From NCBI GenBank assembly GCA_963966185.1, contig CAWZYM010000070.1, positions 112,501 through 176,500 of the forward strand: 64,000 nt of DNA. The letters are read 5' to 3'. Below are positions 49,201-58,114 of this stretch, in pieces. The stretch is from Rhabditoides inermis. Its lineage: Eukaryota > Nematoda > Chromadorea > Rhabditida > Rhabditidae. A program made the translations under genes and the position numbers. Each line of letters starts with the position of its first letter. The stretch's first letter is position 1. The notes below the pieces were generated by a model. It was not told the DNA's origin. It saw only the letters and a list, made by a program, of their open reading frames with translations, and searched no databases.

Positions 49201-52171
49201 TGTTGGGGCAGTAGAGAAAGTCATTGCATATGCGTCCAGGTCTCTAACCAAGGAAGAAAGGAATTACGCACAAATAGAGAAAGAGGCGTTGGGAATCATC
49301 TATGGAATGGAAAAATTTCAAAAATATGTGTACGGAAGGAGGTTTCTGCTACTGACAGATCATCAACCATTGGTCCGCATTTTCGGGGATAAATCACAGA
49401 TCCCAGTAATCGCGGCAAGAAGGTTGCATAGGTGGATGCTAAAACTGTCCGAATACTCGTTTGACATCGAGTACAGGAGAACGACGGCGTTTGGAAACGC
49501 CGATGGGCTCTCGAGACTGCCAAACCCACTTGAACTACCTATGAAGGAGAGAGTAATAGAGGAGTTTGGAGTGTACTCGATAGAGCAGGAAAAGGTGGAA
49601 AAAGCGGTGTTAAAGATGGAAGTGTTGAAAACGGCATCACAGAAGGATGCTAACATGAAATGGATAACAAATTGGCTAAATCAAGGAAGGGCACCGGACG
49701 GTCAAATACCGGGGGGTTTCCGTGATAAGTGGAACGAATTAGCCGTAATTGAAGGAGTGATGTTTTGGGGAAACCGGGTTGTGATCCCTGAAGAACTGAG
49801 GAAGTCCGTAATAGAAGGACTCCATGCTACCCATTATGGAGCCGAAAGAATGAAGGCATTGGCTCGGAAGAAGATATGGTTTCCGGGAATGGAAGCGTGG
49901 ATTGAGGAGAGAGTAAAAACTTGCGAGATCTGTGCGAAGTGGGGGGAAGAACTGCCAAAGGTACCCCTATCCGCATGGGAGGAACCGACTAAAGCCTGGG
50001 AACGCATCCACATCGATTTTTGTGGACCAGTTGAGGGATACATGTGGCTGGTGGTGTATGATGCATTCAGTAAATGGCCGGAAGTCATCAAGATGACACG
50101 GATTACCACAGGGAAGACTATTGAAGCACTAGCGGAGTTGTTCAGCAGATTTGGACTGCCCCAGATGATAGTGTCCGATAATGGTCCCCAGCTGGTGTCC
50201 AAGGAGTTCAAAGAGTTCTGTGAGCAGAAGAACATAGCCGCGGTAACAACTCCGGCGTATCATCCCAATAGTAACGGGGCTGCTGAACGGTTCGTGAGGA
50301 CCTTTAAGAAACAAGTGAAGAAGATGGCTGAAGAACATCGAGAATGTTTGGAAGAACGGGTACGGAAATTGCTGTTCCAATATAGGATTACCCCGCACCC
50401 CGCTACGGGAAAGGCACCATGCGAAGTCCTGATGGGACGTGAATTGAGGTCGGCTTTGGATTTTGAAAGAGAAAAAGCCCGTGGGGGAATATGGAGGAGC
50501 GAATATCTGGCTCAGATGAAGAAAAACCACGACCAGCATGCCCGAGAGCGAAAGTTCGAAGTAGGGGAAGAAGTTTATGTACGGTGTACACCGTTGGAAG
50601 ACGGGAACTGGAAACAGGGAGTGATAACAGGCGTAGAAGGACAACGAGTATTTCGGGTCTACACGACCGAAGGAGAGAAAAGGGTACATCTTGAACAACT
50701 GAAGCCATACAAAGGAAGTTGGGAAGATTGGGTGATAGAAAAGAAACAACCCGAATCTCCCAACATGGTGCCATCCGAAGTTAGGGATACAAGTGAGGCG
50801 AGCTCAACCCGGGTTACCGAGACGGAGAACGGGGAGAGCAGGAAACGAAAAACCAGCGAGATACCGTTGACACCACAGATTAGGAAATCAGTAAGGGAGG
50901 TAAAGCGACCGAGAAGGTTCTTGAATTGGGTAGAAATGAGGCCTGATTGGAATAGGAGGCCAGAGAATAATGGCGGCATTGGACTTGCAGTGCAGGCTAA
51001 TGACCAACTGGGAAATTTGCATGGAAGGACGGGGGGATGGACCGTACAAAAGACGGCGGAGAGGGGGTGGGGGCAGTCCGACACGAATGTCGAGTCGCCG
51101 CCCCCAGCCACCTGCGTCGCCTCGCAAGGAGAAGGAGGGCAACACTCCTCCGAGGACCCCCGGAAGGGATCGGAGCAGCAGCTCCGAGAACAGCCCGGTC
51201 AGGCCCCCGTTCCGATCCCGGTCTCGGTCGGTATCTTCGAGTCGCTCGGGCAGCCCGTCCCTGGCCACGGCCCGCAGCCGCTCGGTGTCGAGTTCCAGGT
51301 AGTAGATAATGACCAAGGAAAGGTTGAAATTTCGATGATTAGGGAGATGACGGGAGACGATTCGGCTCCGCAGGACCCGGCGGAGGAGCCGCCGAGGAGG
51401 GAGTCTCGGCCGCCTCGTCTGCAGAGGCGCCGCGAGTACGAGAACAGGAGCGAGAGGAGGGGACGGGGTGGAACCCGCCCGCCTCCGCCCGCGGTGCAGC
51501 GCTACATCCTGGGCACCCTGTCGACAGCCATGTTTGGATCCGACGTGACCAACCGCTCCTCGCGTCCCAACTACTCGCACCGGGAAGGCAACCCCCACTG
51601 CCGCTGCAACGGGTGCTATTTCAAGCGTCGGGGAGGAGGAAAGAAATAGAAGATGTACTAGTTAGATAGAATTCGTGACCAAGTTGTGGGTCGTATGTGA
51701 ACGAATAAATGAGATTAGAGCCAAGGAATGGCTTTGGTGTGTGTTGTGGGGGTTTTTCGGGGAAGTTGGCGGAGTAGCGGATCATCAGGGAGCGGGATCG
51801 TCGTCTTCGCCTCCAGTCGTCGTCTCTCGTCACCTTCAGTCAAGAAAGAAGAGGAGGCCGTTTAAGGAGGGAGATGTTGGAGGACGTTTACAACCGCACC
51901 CTGTAACCCGCCGCGCCACAATGAGCTAAACCCCTTTTGCATATCGTAGCATGTCATTTCGGTAATGGGCTTTGGCTGGCCGATACATTAGAATGTCTTG
52001 TGGTATCCTTTATAAGCCGGCCGCTGGCCTTCTGCGTCAGATAAACGTTTACCGAGCTTGCCTTGGCTTTATTCTTGAGGACCTTAACTAATATCACCCG
52101 CACATGTCTACTCACCTCTGTAGCAATGGGACATGTGTGTAGAACATTGACAAATTAGCCGCGATCTTCAT
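42791..52171 (-). CDS. Hydroxypyruvate isomerase (HYI), split by a nested gene and an LTR element
   Basis: Putative hydroxypyruvate/tartronate-semialdehyde isomerase, a xylose-isomerase-like TIM barrel. Ten exons (52171-52116, 46399-46318, 46243-46195, 46147-46036, 45994-45892, 45843-45768, 45723-45674, 43328-43259, 43069-43002, 42913-42791) sum to 789 nt, 262 residues, the normal size. Every junction is GT-AG and in phase. Segments in order: MKIAANLSMFYTHVPLLQR, YELAARAGFRLVEVSLPYAE, VLINAPVGDWAAGDRG, VHVMAG, LIEPIN, LDVISKVDMPNVKIQY, DVFHAQQICG, HIQIAQVPSRHGP, GWVIGCEY. The two metal/catalytic glutamates are E142 and E242. The ATG directly abuts a TTTTCAG acceptor. Intron 1 contains the LTR retrotransposon (46465-52089), and the 2345-base intron 7 contains DUF1647 copy 2; both lie on the opposite strand. 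Without the element, intron 1 would be about 90 bases, like its neighbours. Confidence 0.94.
42942..42994. repeat. (GA)n microsatellite in last HYI intron
   Basis: About 26 uninterrupted GA units; read as CT in the gene's sense, just before the acceptor side. Confidence 0.95.
43213..43256. repeat. (CT)n microsatellite in HYI intron 8
   Basis: About 20 CT units directly beside the 5' splice site of the exon at 43259-43328 (GA in the gene's sense, continuing the gtgagag donor). Confidence 0.9.
43743..45621 (+). CDS. DUF1647-type secretory-pathway protein, copy 2, nested in HYI intron
   Basis: Paralogue of copy 1. The ATG opens MRSSHYACTILIVTVVCGNL, a signal anchor, followed by a longer charged stalk (GELPPARNSKQLEDMAVEIK; CNCGTEN). 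Then EEEVAFITYTDTSHFSELRN, GRVIVYDLGMTEPE, VCNLEYRKFDFGKYPEAVKN, FKPLIIA, EVFSDETIKAFWSLDASPR (D-A-S-P-R where copy 1 has D-T-S-A-R), IKYLPIDTDIAKTTENCDAN, TMFFAKSDKSRRVIKWWGDS, the cysteine segment CALQDDCMS ... CDPIFNKDRYNYYAHCHR, and RFDQSAINIIRYHELFG. A short last intron (gtgagt to TTGAG near 45531-45576) gives an ending VQREDRSVQKLNLPCK and TAA at 45621, paralleling copy 1's EKEDREATRLL. The whole gene lies within HYI intron 7 (43329-45673) on the opposite strand. Confidence 0.8.
46465..46679 (+). repeat. 5' LTR
   Basis: Matches 51875-52089 along its whole length by eye. Contains a TATA-like TTTATAAGCC at about 46600. If the primer-binding site starts at the T of TGGCG, the LTR is one base shorter. 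Confidence 0.93.
46793..51649 (+). CDS. Gag-Pol polyprotein of Ty3/gypsy LTR retrotransposon
   Basis: One frame encodes Gag and Pol without a frameshift or stop (1618 residues from the ATG at 46793; the frame itself opens 48 bases earlier). Residue numbers from that ATG: capsid-like Gag, about 30-210; two CCHC zinc knuckles, about 244-277 (C-x2-C-x4-H-x4-C twice); aspartic protease with WDTGA, about 350; reverse transcriptase about 500-690 with YLDDV near 641; RNase H with ATDAS near 790; integrase zinc domain (H-x3-H...C-x2-C) about 1012-1050; integrase core with IDFCGPV, SDNGPQ and the glutamate of NGAAERF; then a VGEEVYVRC/GVITGVEG C-terminal domain without a clear chromodomain. The last 270 or so residues form a Ser/Pro/Arg-rich tail ending in a Cys-rich HCRCNGCYFKRR. 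All catalytic motifs intact, so likely a recently active element. Confidence 0.95.
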   Translation: MTATEVPQGSGSAPKVEQPATMAAAGMKAPGAYVPGSPWGLWKMIFENYMALRGITDPKVKKWTLIQEVGVANCQMLMGLLEGKNLESEEVTYETLMSKLSRQFDPKKLLTAERFQLLSMKQKKGQSLAQFFAAIQEQALACKLESVTNVRDMLCQMAFIMGMESDDGRIRLLEKEEQTAGEALEMAQTYERVGNSMGKMMGVHQNKAPQMGLFSMERPRFGNQRGFRGTGGSKVPGNGANNGCRTCKSHSHSDRECWKKKKPCHGCGQFGHWRDQCPNARNGGWAKKGMGHVECDSDEEEQDEPNMEFYALRKGGGISTRKAAKKQRDRVVPPLMVKVQLKGQEDMEFLWDTGAVMSTVDKMSWERWGKPTLEEVNYHAVGYGGHKVKILGRMKMPVIVEGWQGEVDLNVIDTPAKPLLGRDWMEQMGTWAPGSMIRREVNEIQMSVTEEQERLMKILEDNCEIFGNDLGKYNLGKIDLKLKTGDIRPVYRRARTVPYAVTEQVEEKLKELEKDGVVTKVDHGVWATPLVIVPKGEGKIRICGDFKSTVNPALDINQYPLPKPEDLFQKLNGGKVFSKVDLRDAYNQLELSEEAKKLVVINTHKGLYVYNRLPFGIASAPAIFQKTMEEVLQGIEGVVIYLDDVTVMGRSKEEHLDRVETVLSRLKQAGLRVKREKCEFLKNKVEFLGHVVTGEGIFPDQKKIEAMCKMPAPKTMKELEAYTGMIQYYGKFLKNLAMLAAPINKLKRKDEVWKWGKEQQQAFDSIQRLLTSADMLTHYDPQKPLVLATDASEVGIGAVLYHRVGAVEKVIAYASRSLTKEERNYAQIEKEALGIIYGMEKFQKYVYGRRFLLLTDHQPLVRIFGDKSQIPVIAARRLHRWMLKLSEYSFDIEYRRTTAFGNADGLSRLPNPLELPMKERVIEEFGVYSIEQEKVEKAVLKMEVLKTASQKDANMKWITNWLNQGRAPDGQIPGGFRDKWNELAVIEGVMFWGNRVVIPEELRKSVIEGLHATHYGAERMKALARKKIWFPGMEAWIEERVKTCEICAKWGEELPKVPLSAWEEPTKAWERIHIDFCGPVEGYMWLVVYDAFSKWPEVIKMTRITTGKTIEALAELFSRFGLPQMIVSDNGPQLVSKEFKEFCEQKNIAAVTTPAYHPNSNGAAERFVRTFKKQVKKMAEEHRECLEERVRKLLFQYRITPHPATGKAPCEVLMGRELRSALDFEREKARGGIWRSEYLAQMKKNHDQHARERKFEVGEEVYVRCTPLEDGNWKQGVITGVEGQRVFRVYTTEGEKRVHLEQLKPYKGSWEDWVIEKKQPESPNMVPSEVRDTSEASSTRVTETENGESRKRKTSEIPLTPQIRKSVREVKRPRRFLNWVEMRPDWNRRPENNGGIGLAVQANDQLGNLHGRTGGWTVQKTAERGWGQSDTNVESPPPATCVASQGEGGQHSSEDPRKGSEQQLREQPGQAPVPIPVSVGIFESLGQPVPGHGPQPLGVEFQVVDNDQGKVEISMIREMTGDDSAPQDPAEEPPRRESRPPRLQRRREYENRSERRGRGGTRPPPPAVQRYILGTLSTAMFGSDVTNRSSRPNYSHREGNPHCRCNGCYFKRRGGGKK
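51875..52089 (+). repeat. 3' LTR
   Basis: Same sequence as the 5' LTR by eye, preceded by a purine-rich tract. Confidence 0.93.
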
Positions 52172-52578
52172 CTGAAAACAACAATTCAAATCAAATTATT
52201 TGATCAAATTCTGGATCTTTCCAAATGAACAATCCGCTTTTCTCATTCGGTCTATTGTTTGCGCCGGTGGGACAATTCCCACAATTGAGGAGAAGAAAAG
52301 ACAATGCGGCTCGTATAGAGGGCTTGCCCCTCTCAATTCAGATAAGAAAACAGAGATCGAGGACGCACGAACTCCCACGCCGAAAAGTGGAAGAGACATT
52401 CACCGAGAAATATGTGCCACATTTTCACTATTGAAAGAGTTGTGACAGAGTCATGTAAAGATAGTTCCAAATGGTCGGCCTTGATCCGGAGTCTTCTTTT
52501 CCGTCCAGGCAAGTCAAGACATCGGCACCATGAAAAGGGCAAACATGTTATGTCCACAACCGGTAACTATGCCAAGCG

Positions 52579-52641
<63 letters not shown>

Positions 52642-53931
52642 GCAATCGCATCTTCGCATAACTCAATTCGAACAAATGTGAGCTCGGATCAAGTGGTGAC
52701 CCGTACCCCACTCACAACTGGTTGCGTAGTATTTCTTCGAAACACTTACTTCCTTGAAAAGTGCAACACCTTTGTAGATGGTGCCTTCTTGTATTTCACG
52801 TGTGTGGTAGTAGGTTTCGCGCGCCTTATTTGAGCCGCTCGCAAAAGTCAGTCTTTCGGCTTTCCATTCACTAATCACTAAGAAAACAATGCAAACTCGA
52901 CACAAACAACTGAATACACGCAAGACTGTGACGCTTTCGCAGTGTGTACCGTAGCGATTATACAGTTACACAGCTTGCCCCATATATACAGTCCCAGAAA
53001 ATGAGGTGGATCTTTCAAATCGGCAGTCCATCAGTTCTGATTATGATTATAAGTCCGATTGGGAAACAGCATTCAAGTACAGAATGTTCTCTTATGAAAT
53101 CATTAGTTCACGTACACCGTCAAGAAGGTCTCGTCAGCATCGTCGTTCGATCTCTATTTTGTGATTTTGCAGATTGCGGACAGAATGAAATCATTTAAAT
53201 TTACACAACAGCCATGTCTTCGTAAAAACAATAATACATCTCAATGACGGCATCGTTTGATCTGTCGTTTTGGAGTATGGAATTTTCTTCAATCGCCTTA
53301 CGACTAGAGTCCAGAGAGTACTGGCAGAATAACCCTTTCCTCTAATTCAAGTTTCTGTGTTCATCACAAAATCTCTCACACTCGCACTGTATTCAACTCC
53401 TCCCACTACCGTGTGACAGAGGGGACGCGGGGAGGACCAATATGGTCAATCTCCTTCTCTGCCCGCCCCTTCGACTCAATAAAAGGAGACGAGTGGTTCA
53501 TTCTCGCAGCTCGCACAGCTCCACCAATCTCTCCTATACTTCAAGACATGATCTTACACGATGCTAACTTTTTGCAATGTAGAAATTTAAGACCATAACT
53601 CTCACCCTTTCTCCTGTTCCGGTCTGACTGATCAAAACAAATCACCGAGTTGTTGTGCCTCTTGATCGGTCAGATATTGCGTCGCCGATTAGTTGGAACA
53701 TAATGCCACTAGAACTGGCATCTCGATCAGAATTCGACCGTTCGTCAAGGCTCTCTCACGTCTCACGTGCAGTTAGGAGATTACGATACTATTAAACTTT
53801 GCAGTATATAGCCGTCTGTGTGTGGCTCATACGTTCATCTCTCTTTGTATCTTGGCTATCGACGTGATAGTATATTATGCAGCCACCATTTCATCCCAAC
53901 TGACGGTTCGCATTACAGTTCCTTCTATTCG
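52172..53931. other. Intergenic region, HYI promoter to DPF promoter
   Basis: About 1.76 kb between head-to-head genes. It contains a (GA)n tract (52583-52640) and several short frames without recognisable domains (for example one reading RSLLFRPGKSRHRHHEKGKH near 52490). The last bases include CATTACAG, a 3' splice site 16 bases before the peptidase start. I see no convincing gene, but a decayed one cannot be excluded. Confidence 0.45.
52583..52640 (+). repeat. (GA)n microsatellite
   Basis: About 29 uninterrupted GA units. Confidence 0.95.
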
Positions 53932-56885
53932 ATGACGGGCTCGCGAGTGCAGCTCGCACTCATCACTCTTTTCGTCAGCTCTTTTGCTGAGATCATTCCT
54001 CGTGATCTACTCTTCTCGGATGGAAAATACGCCGCCGTGTCGCTCTCACCCAACGGAAAGAGTCTCGCCTACATTGCTCCCGATGAGAACGGAATCAAGT
54101 GAGTGATTTTTGTTGTTGTTGATGGAACATTAGATAATTGTGTTCATTAGGAATGTCTTCACAAAGTGCATCTCCTGCAAGGGTGTGCGTCAGGTGACTT
54201 TCGAGAAGAAGGACGCCGTGCTCAGTGAGTTCACTACCCTTCACGTTTTTGTTCACTTTCCAACAAATTCTTTTTTTTTAGGTTACCAGTGGACTGGAGT
54301 CCCAGACATTATCCTGTACACGCAGGACAATGATGGTGACGAGAACACCATGATCTTTAAGAAGAACATCTCGCACGCTTCTGCCACTGAGTGAGTCTCA
54401 TCCTTATCATTCCAGTTTCAATGTATTCTATTAGATCGCGTTTCGTGGTGGTGAACAAAAAAGGCGTCAAGGCCATGATCATGGCCAACAACCGCGAGGA
54501 CTCTCGTGTGCTTGTCGGAATCAACGATGCCACTCCCGCCTACCATGACATTTACTCTTTCGATCTCATCACCAACCAGATGAAGCTGGTGCTCAAGAAC
54601 AAGCGCTTCCCCGTGTTCGTCGTCGACCACGCGCTCAACATTCGCCTCGCCTCCGAGGAGCAGCCCGATGGAACCACCGCCTACTTCCGGTGAGTGAAGG
54701 ACTTTTTCGTTGCGGTGATGATCTGTTACTTTCAGCCTGTCCTCTAAAGCTAACCCGAAGGATGTGCTCACTTCTGACAAAGAGAACTGGATCGAGTACA
54801 TTCGCATCGAGGGCGACGACAAACCAATCACCTCTCCCATAGCTTTCGATAAGTCTAACAAGCACATGTACTGGATCTGGGGAGAGGGCAGCGATCTCGG
54901 ACAGCTGGTGCACTTCCACTTCGATACTCCCACTGAGAGAACCGTGCTCTACACTGCCACCCGCGCCCAGATCGGAAACATCTTCTTCCACCCTGAGGAC
55001 AGGACTCTGCTGGCTGTCGCCGAGGTCTATCACAAGCCGGAGCTCTACGTCGCCAACGAGACGGTTATGGGCGATCTGCAGTATCTCGTCAACTTCCGCC
55101 CGCATGCTTCGCTGGCTATTATGGGCATCGCCAAGGACATGTCCACCTGGCTCGTCACCTATATCTCTGCTGACAAGCCATTCGAGATCTTCGTCTACCG
55201 CCGCGACAAGCAGGAGTGCGAGATGCTTTTCAATACGCACCCTCAGCTCGAGCCGTACACCCTCAACAAGCAGATCGGCTTCGACTTCAAGACCCGCGAC
55301 GACATGGTCATCCAGGCGTACATCTCGCTGCCAGCCCACGAGCCGCTGCGCACTTCATCTGATGTGCCGGCTGCCGACAAGGGATTCGCCGAGCTTGGAA
55401 TGATGCCGCGTAACCCGCAGAAGATGGTCGTTATGGTTCACGGAGGACCCAAGTCCCGCGACAGCTACGGATTCTCGCCCATGAACGCCTGGCTCACCTC
55501 CCGTGGATACGCCGTGCTCCAGGTCAGTCATTCTCAACAAATCATAAAGTGATTTAATTATAATATTCTTCTCAGGTCAACTTCCGCGGGTCGGTCGGCT
55601 TTGGAAAGCGTCTTACCAACGCTGGAAACGGCGAGTGGGGAAGGAAGATGCATTTCGATCTCCTCGATGCGGTCGACTTTGCTGTGGCCAAAGGAATCGC
55701 TGACAGGAGCCAGGTCGCCATTATGGGAGGATCGTACGGAGGCTACGCCACTCTCGTCGGTCTCACATTCACTCCGAACGTGTTCGCTTGTGGAGTCGAT
55801 ATCGTTGGACCAAGCAACCTCGTTTCACTGCTCGAGGCTGTGCCGCCCTACTGGCTCGGATTCTACAATGACCTCGTCAAGGTGTGTTGTGGTGCTTTCA
55901 ACTTGCATAGCATACATGTTCACACTTCAACGTTTCAGATGGTTGGCGCCGACATTGATACTGAGGCCGGTCGTCAGTCTCTCGTCGCTCGCTCTCCGCT
56001 CTACTTCGCTGACCGCGTCAACAAGCCAGTGCTCATTCTGCAGGGAGCCAACGACCCTCGCGTCAAGCAGCAGGAAAGCGGTGAGTATACCCTACTTGTC
56101 TCTCTCCTCTTACACAAATACAAGTAAACACCGATGTCACGCCGCCGCGCTAATACTATTGTACACACCGTGTCACTCGTAATGACATATACAGATAGAG
56201 TGAACGGTGCGGGAGTGAAAGGCGCGCAGCTCGTTGCGCAAACACTGTACGCAAGTCCGTTCCGGCGCTCACCGCACAATCAATCGCCTCTAGGGGTCTT
56301 AACCGAAACGTCAACACACGTGCGCGAGTAACACGCAGATTAGATCGAAAAAAATCAACGTTTTTTTATCAATACGTAATCTTTCAGACCAGTTCGTCGC
56401 TGCTCTCGAACACAACAAGATCCCTGTCTCGTACGTCCTCTATCCGGATGAAGGCCACGGATTCCGCAAGGCCAACAACCGTCTAGCACAGTGTGGATTC
56501 ATCGAGAAGTTCCTGCACTCTTGCCTCGGCGGAGAGTACGAACCGTTTAACCAGGGACAGTACAATTCTACCGCTATTGTGAGTTGATCATTGAAAACAC
56601 CGTACACTTGAATAATTCTTTCAATTTCAGCTCAAGGTTGACGGACTCACTCCTGCTGACCAGAGAGGACAGCAGACTGAGGAGAAAATCGCTGAGGAGA
56701 CAACAGCTCCCACCGTTCCAACCATCCTGCCGACCGGAGTGCCTTCGATGCCTGCGTTCTTTGCCCATCCTACTCTCCGTCCAGTCATGTTCCGGCCAAT
56801 CCAGCTCGCACCGCAGCCGCAGATCGTCTACCGACCTATGCAAATGCAGATGCGACCAATGCAGAGGCTCTACCCCTACCATTAG
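53932..56885 (+). CDS. Prolyl-oligopeptidase (S9) family serine peptidase, DPF/acylaminoacyl-peptidase-like, secreted
   Basis: Nine exons (53932-54098, 54151-54224, 54282-54390, 54435-54689, 54736-55522, 55576-55881, 55939-56080, 56388-56578, 56631-56885) sum to 2286 nt, 761 residues. A signal peptide (LALITLFVSSFAE) is followed by a beta-propeller domain (LSPNGKSLAYI, YMYWIWG-like blades) and a C-terminal alpha/beta-hydrolase domain. The oxyanion/HGGP block VMVHGGPKSRDSYG (about 55430) and the nucleophile GGSYGGYA are present. Triad: S517, D605 (GANDPR) and H637 (DEGHGF). This matches the nematode dipeptidyl-peptidase-four-family (DPF) proteins close to acylaminoacyl peptidase. The last about 90 residues form an unusual Pro/Met/Gln-rich tail (RPIQLAPQPQIVYRPMQMQM) beyond the hydrolase fold. 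Intron 7 (56081-56387) is longer than the rest. Confidence 0.94.
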
Positions 56886-57384
56886 ACTTACAGGAAACAC
56901 TAGACGACGATTCGAAAATGCTCAATTGGGTACCCCCACCCATTCTTATTTATCCGCACAGAACATACGTGTTCTTTACAGTAGTCCCTTTTTGGTGGAC
57001 ATCAACGTGCAATAAGGTTACTGTAACCTACTCCTGTTGCAATCCTAATAATAATAATAATAAAACGTTTCATTTACTTATACGTACATTTAATGCGCAC
57101 ACAACAACAACATACCAATAAGTCAGATAAGTCATTTGACTTTTGATGTTAACAACAGTTGACACACAAAACCTTCACATATAAAAACAATTTACTCGTT
57201 AAAAAAACTAAAGAACAGGAGCTCATAATGTAGTACAACGGAATAAAATTACACACGCTGTGAAAAATATTCTGACTCATAACTAAACATAATAAATATG
57301 AATGTGTAAAAAGACGACGAGACGAGACCAGACGGATATGTACACGGCAACAATAGTGATCTATTTTCCTCTCACTCTCAATCA
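56886..57384. other. Convergent spacer DPF / SIKE genes
   Basis: About 500 AT-rich bases holding both 3' UTRs; (AAT)n at about 57046-57061 and an AATAAA-like AATAAAACG directly after it, a plausible polyadenylation signal for the + strand gene. Confidence 0.5.
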
Positions 57385-58082
57385 TTAAGCATCTGTTTCA
57401 GACTTCACGACGCCAGGAATAGAGACTGCGGTGGCCGACACTTTCTGAATTAACAAATTACTTAATAAATCAAACGTTGAAAAACTAACTGAACGAACCT
57501 CAATCACAGACGACTTTTGAACGAGACGATTGCTCTAAAAATATTAATCGAACAATATCAACGTGGAAGATAAACAAAACTATATTGGCGTACCTCAAGC
57601 ACAGTGACATTGGCGTCGTCATCGTCATCGTTCTCCCCCTCCCCCTCTCGCACTTCCTCCATCGCGAGTCGCCGTCGGAACTGAGCCGCAATATCCGGCT
57701 GAGTCATCGAAGCGTGCGACAGAAGCTCGCTAAAACAATACAACAATATTTTTTTAAAGTACTTGCGTAAAGAGATTCACTTTGTCTTAACCCAATGCAA
57801 CAAAAGCACATGCGCATACCGGACTGTTGAAGTAACATTTGAAATATAAGAATACAAATAAATAACGTCAATATTAGGTGAGAGATAGAGATGGAGAGAG
57901 AGAGGCGCAGGTTTGTGTTAGTATTTGTAAACGTTGTATTGTATGCATGTGCTTTTGTTGCATTGCGTTAAGACAAAGTGAATCTCTTTACGCAAATACT
58001 TTAAAAAAAAATATGAGCTTTTGTTAAATTTCATTGAAATTTTTGCTAATTATGACTACTCATCTTTACTTCTCACTACTGA

Positions 58083-58114
<32 letters not shown>

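Larger units (their letters stand above)
46465..52089 (+). mobile_element. Full-length Ty3/gypsy-type LTR retrotransposon
   Basis: A 5.6-kb element with two 215-base LTRs starting TGTTGGAGGACG that I could not tell apart by eye. A primer-binding-like TGGCGATCAGG follows the 5' LTR at 46679. A single gag-pol frame runs 46793-51649, and a polypurine tract (AAGGAGGGAGA, 51864-51874) abuts the 3' LTR. Flanks are AAAAT on the left and AATAT on the right, at best an imperfect 5-base target duplication. Domain order protease - RT - RNase H - integrase is that of Ty3/gypsy (Metaviridae), not copia or BEL. No envelope-like frame seen. Inserted in HYI intron 1, antisense to that gene. Confidence 0.95.

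Noticed and set aside
51037..51309. Separate overlapping gene in the GC-rich end of the retrotransposon
   Set aside because: Frames are open only because of the Arg/Ser/Pro-biased composition; no start context or domain seen.
46956..51598. Many antisense frames of 60-236 codons under the gag-pol gene
   Set aside because: Shadows of a 4.9-kb coding frame; no domains, and they change identity with every few codons of the sense gene.
52196..53198. Possible decayed gene upstream of the DPF peptidase
   Set aside because: Short frames only, no motif, no consistent splice sites.
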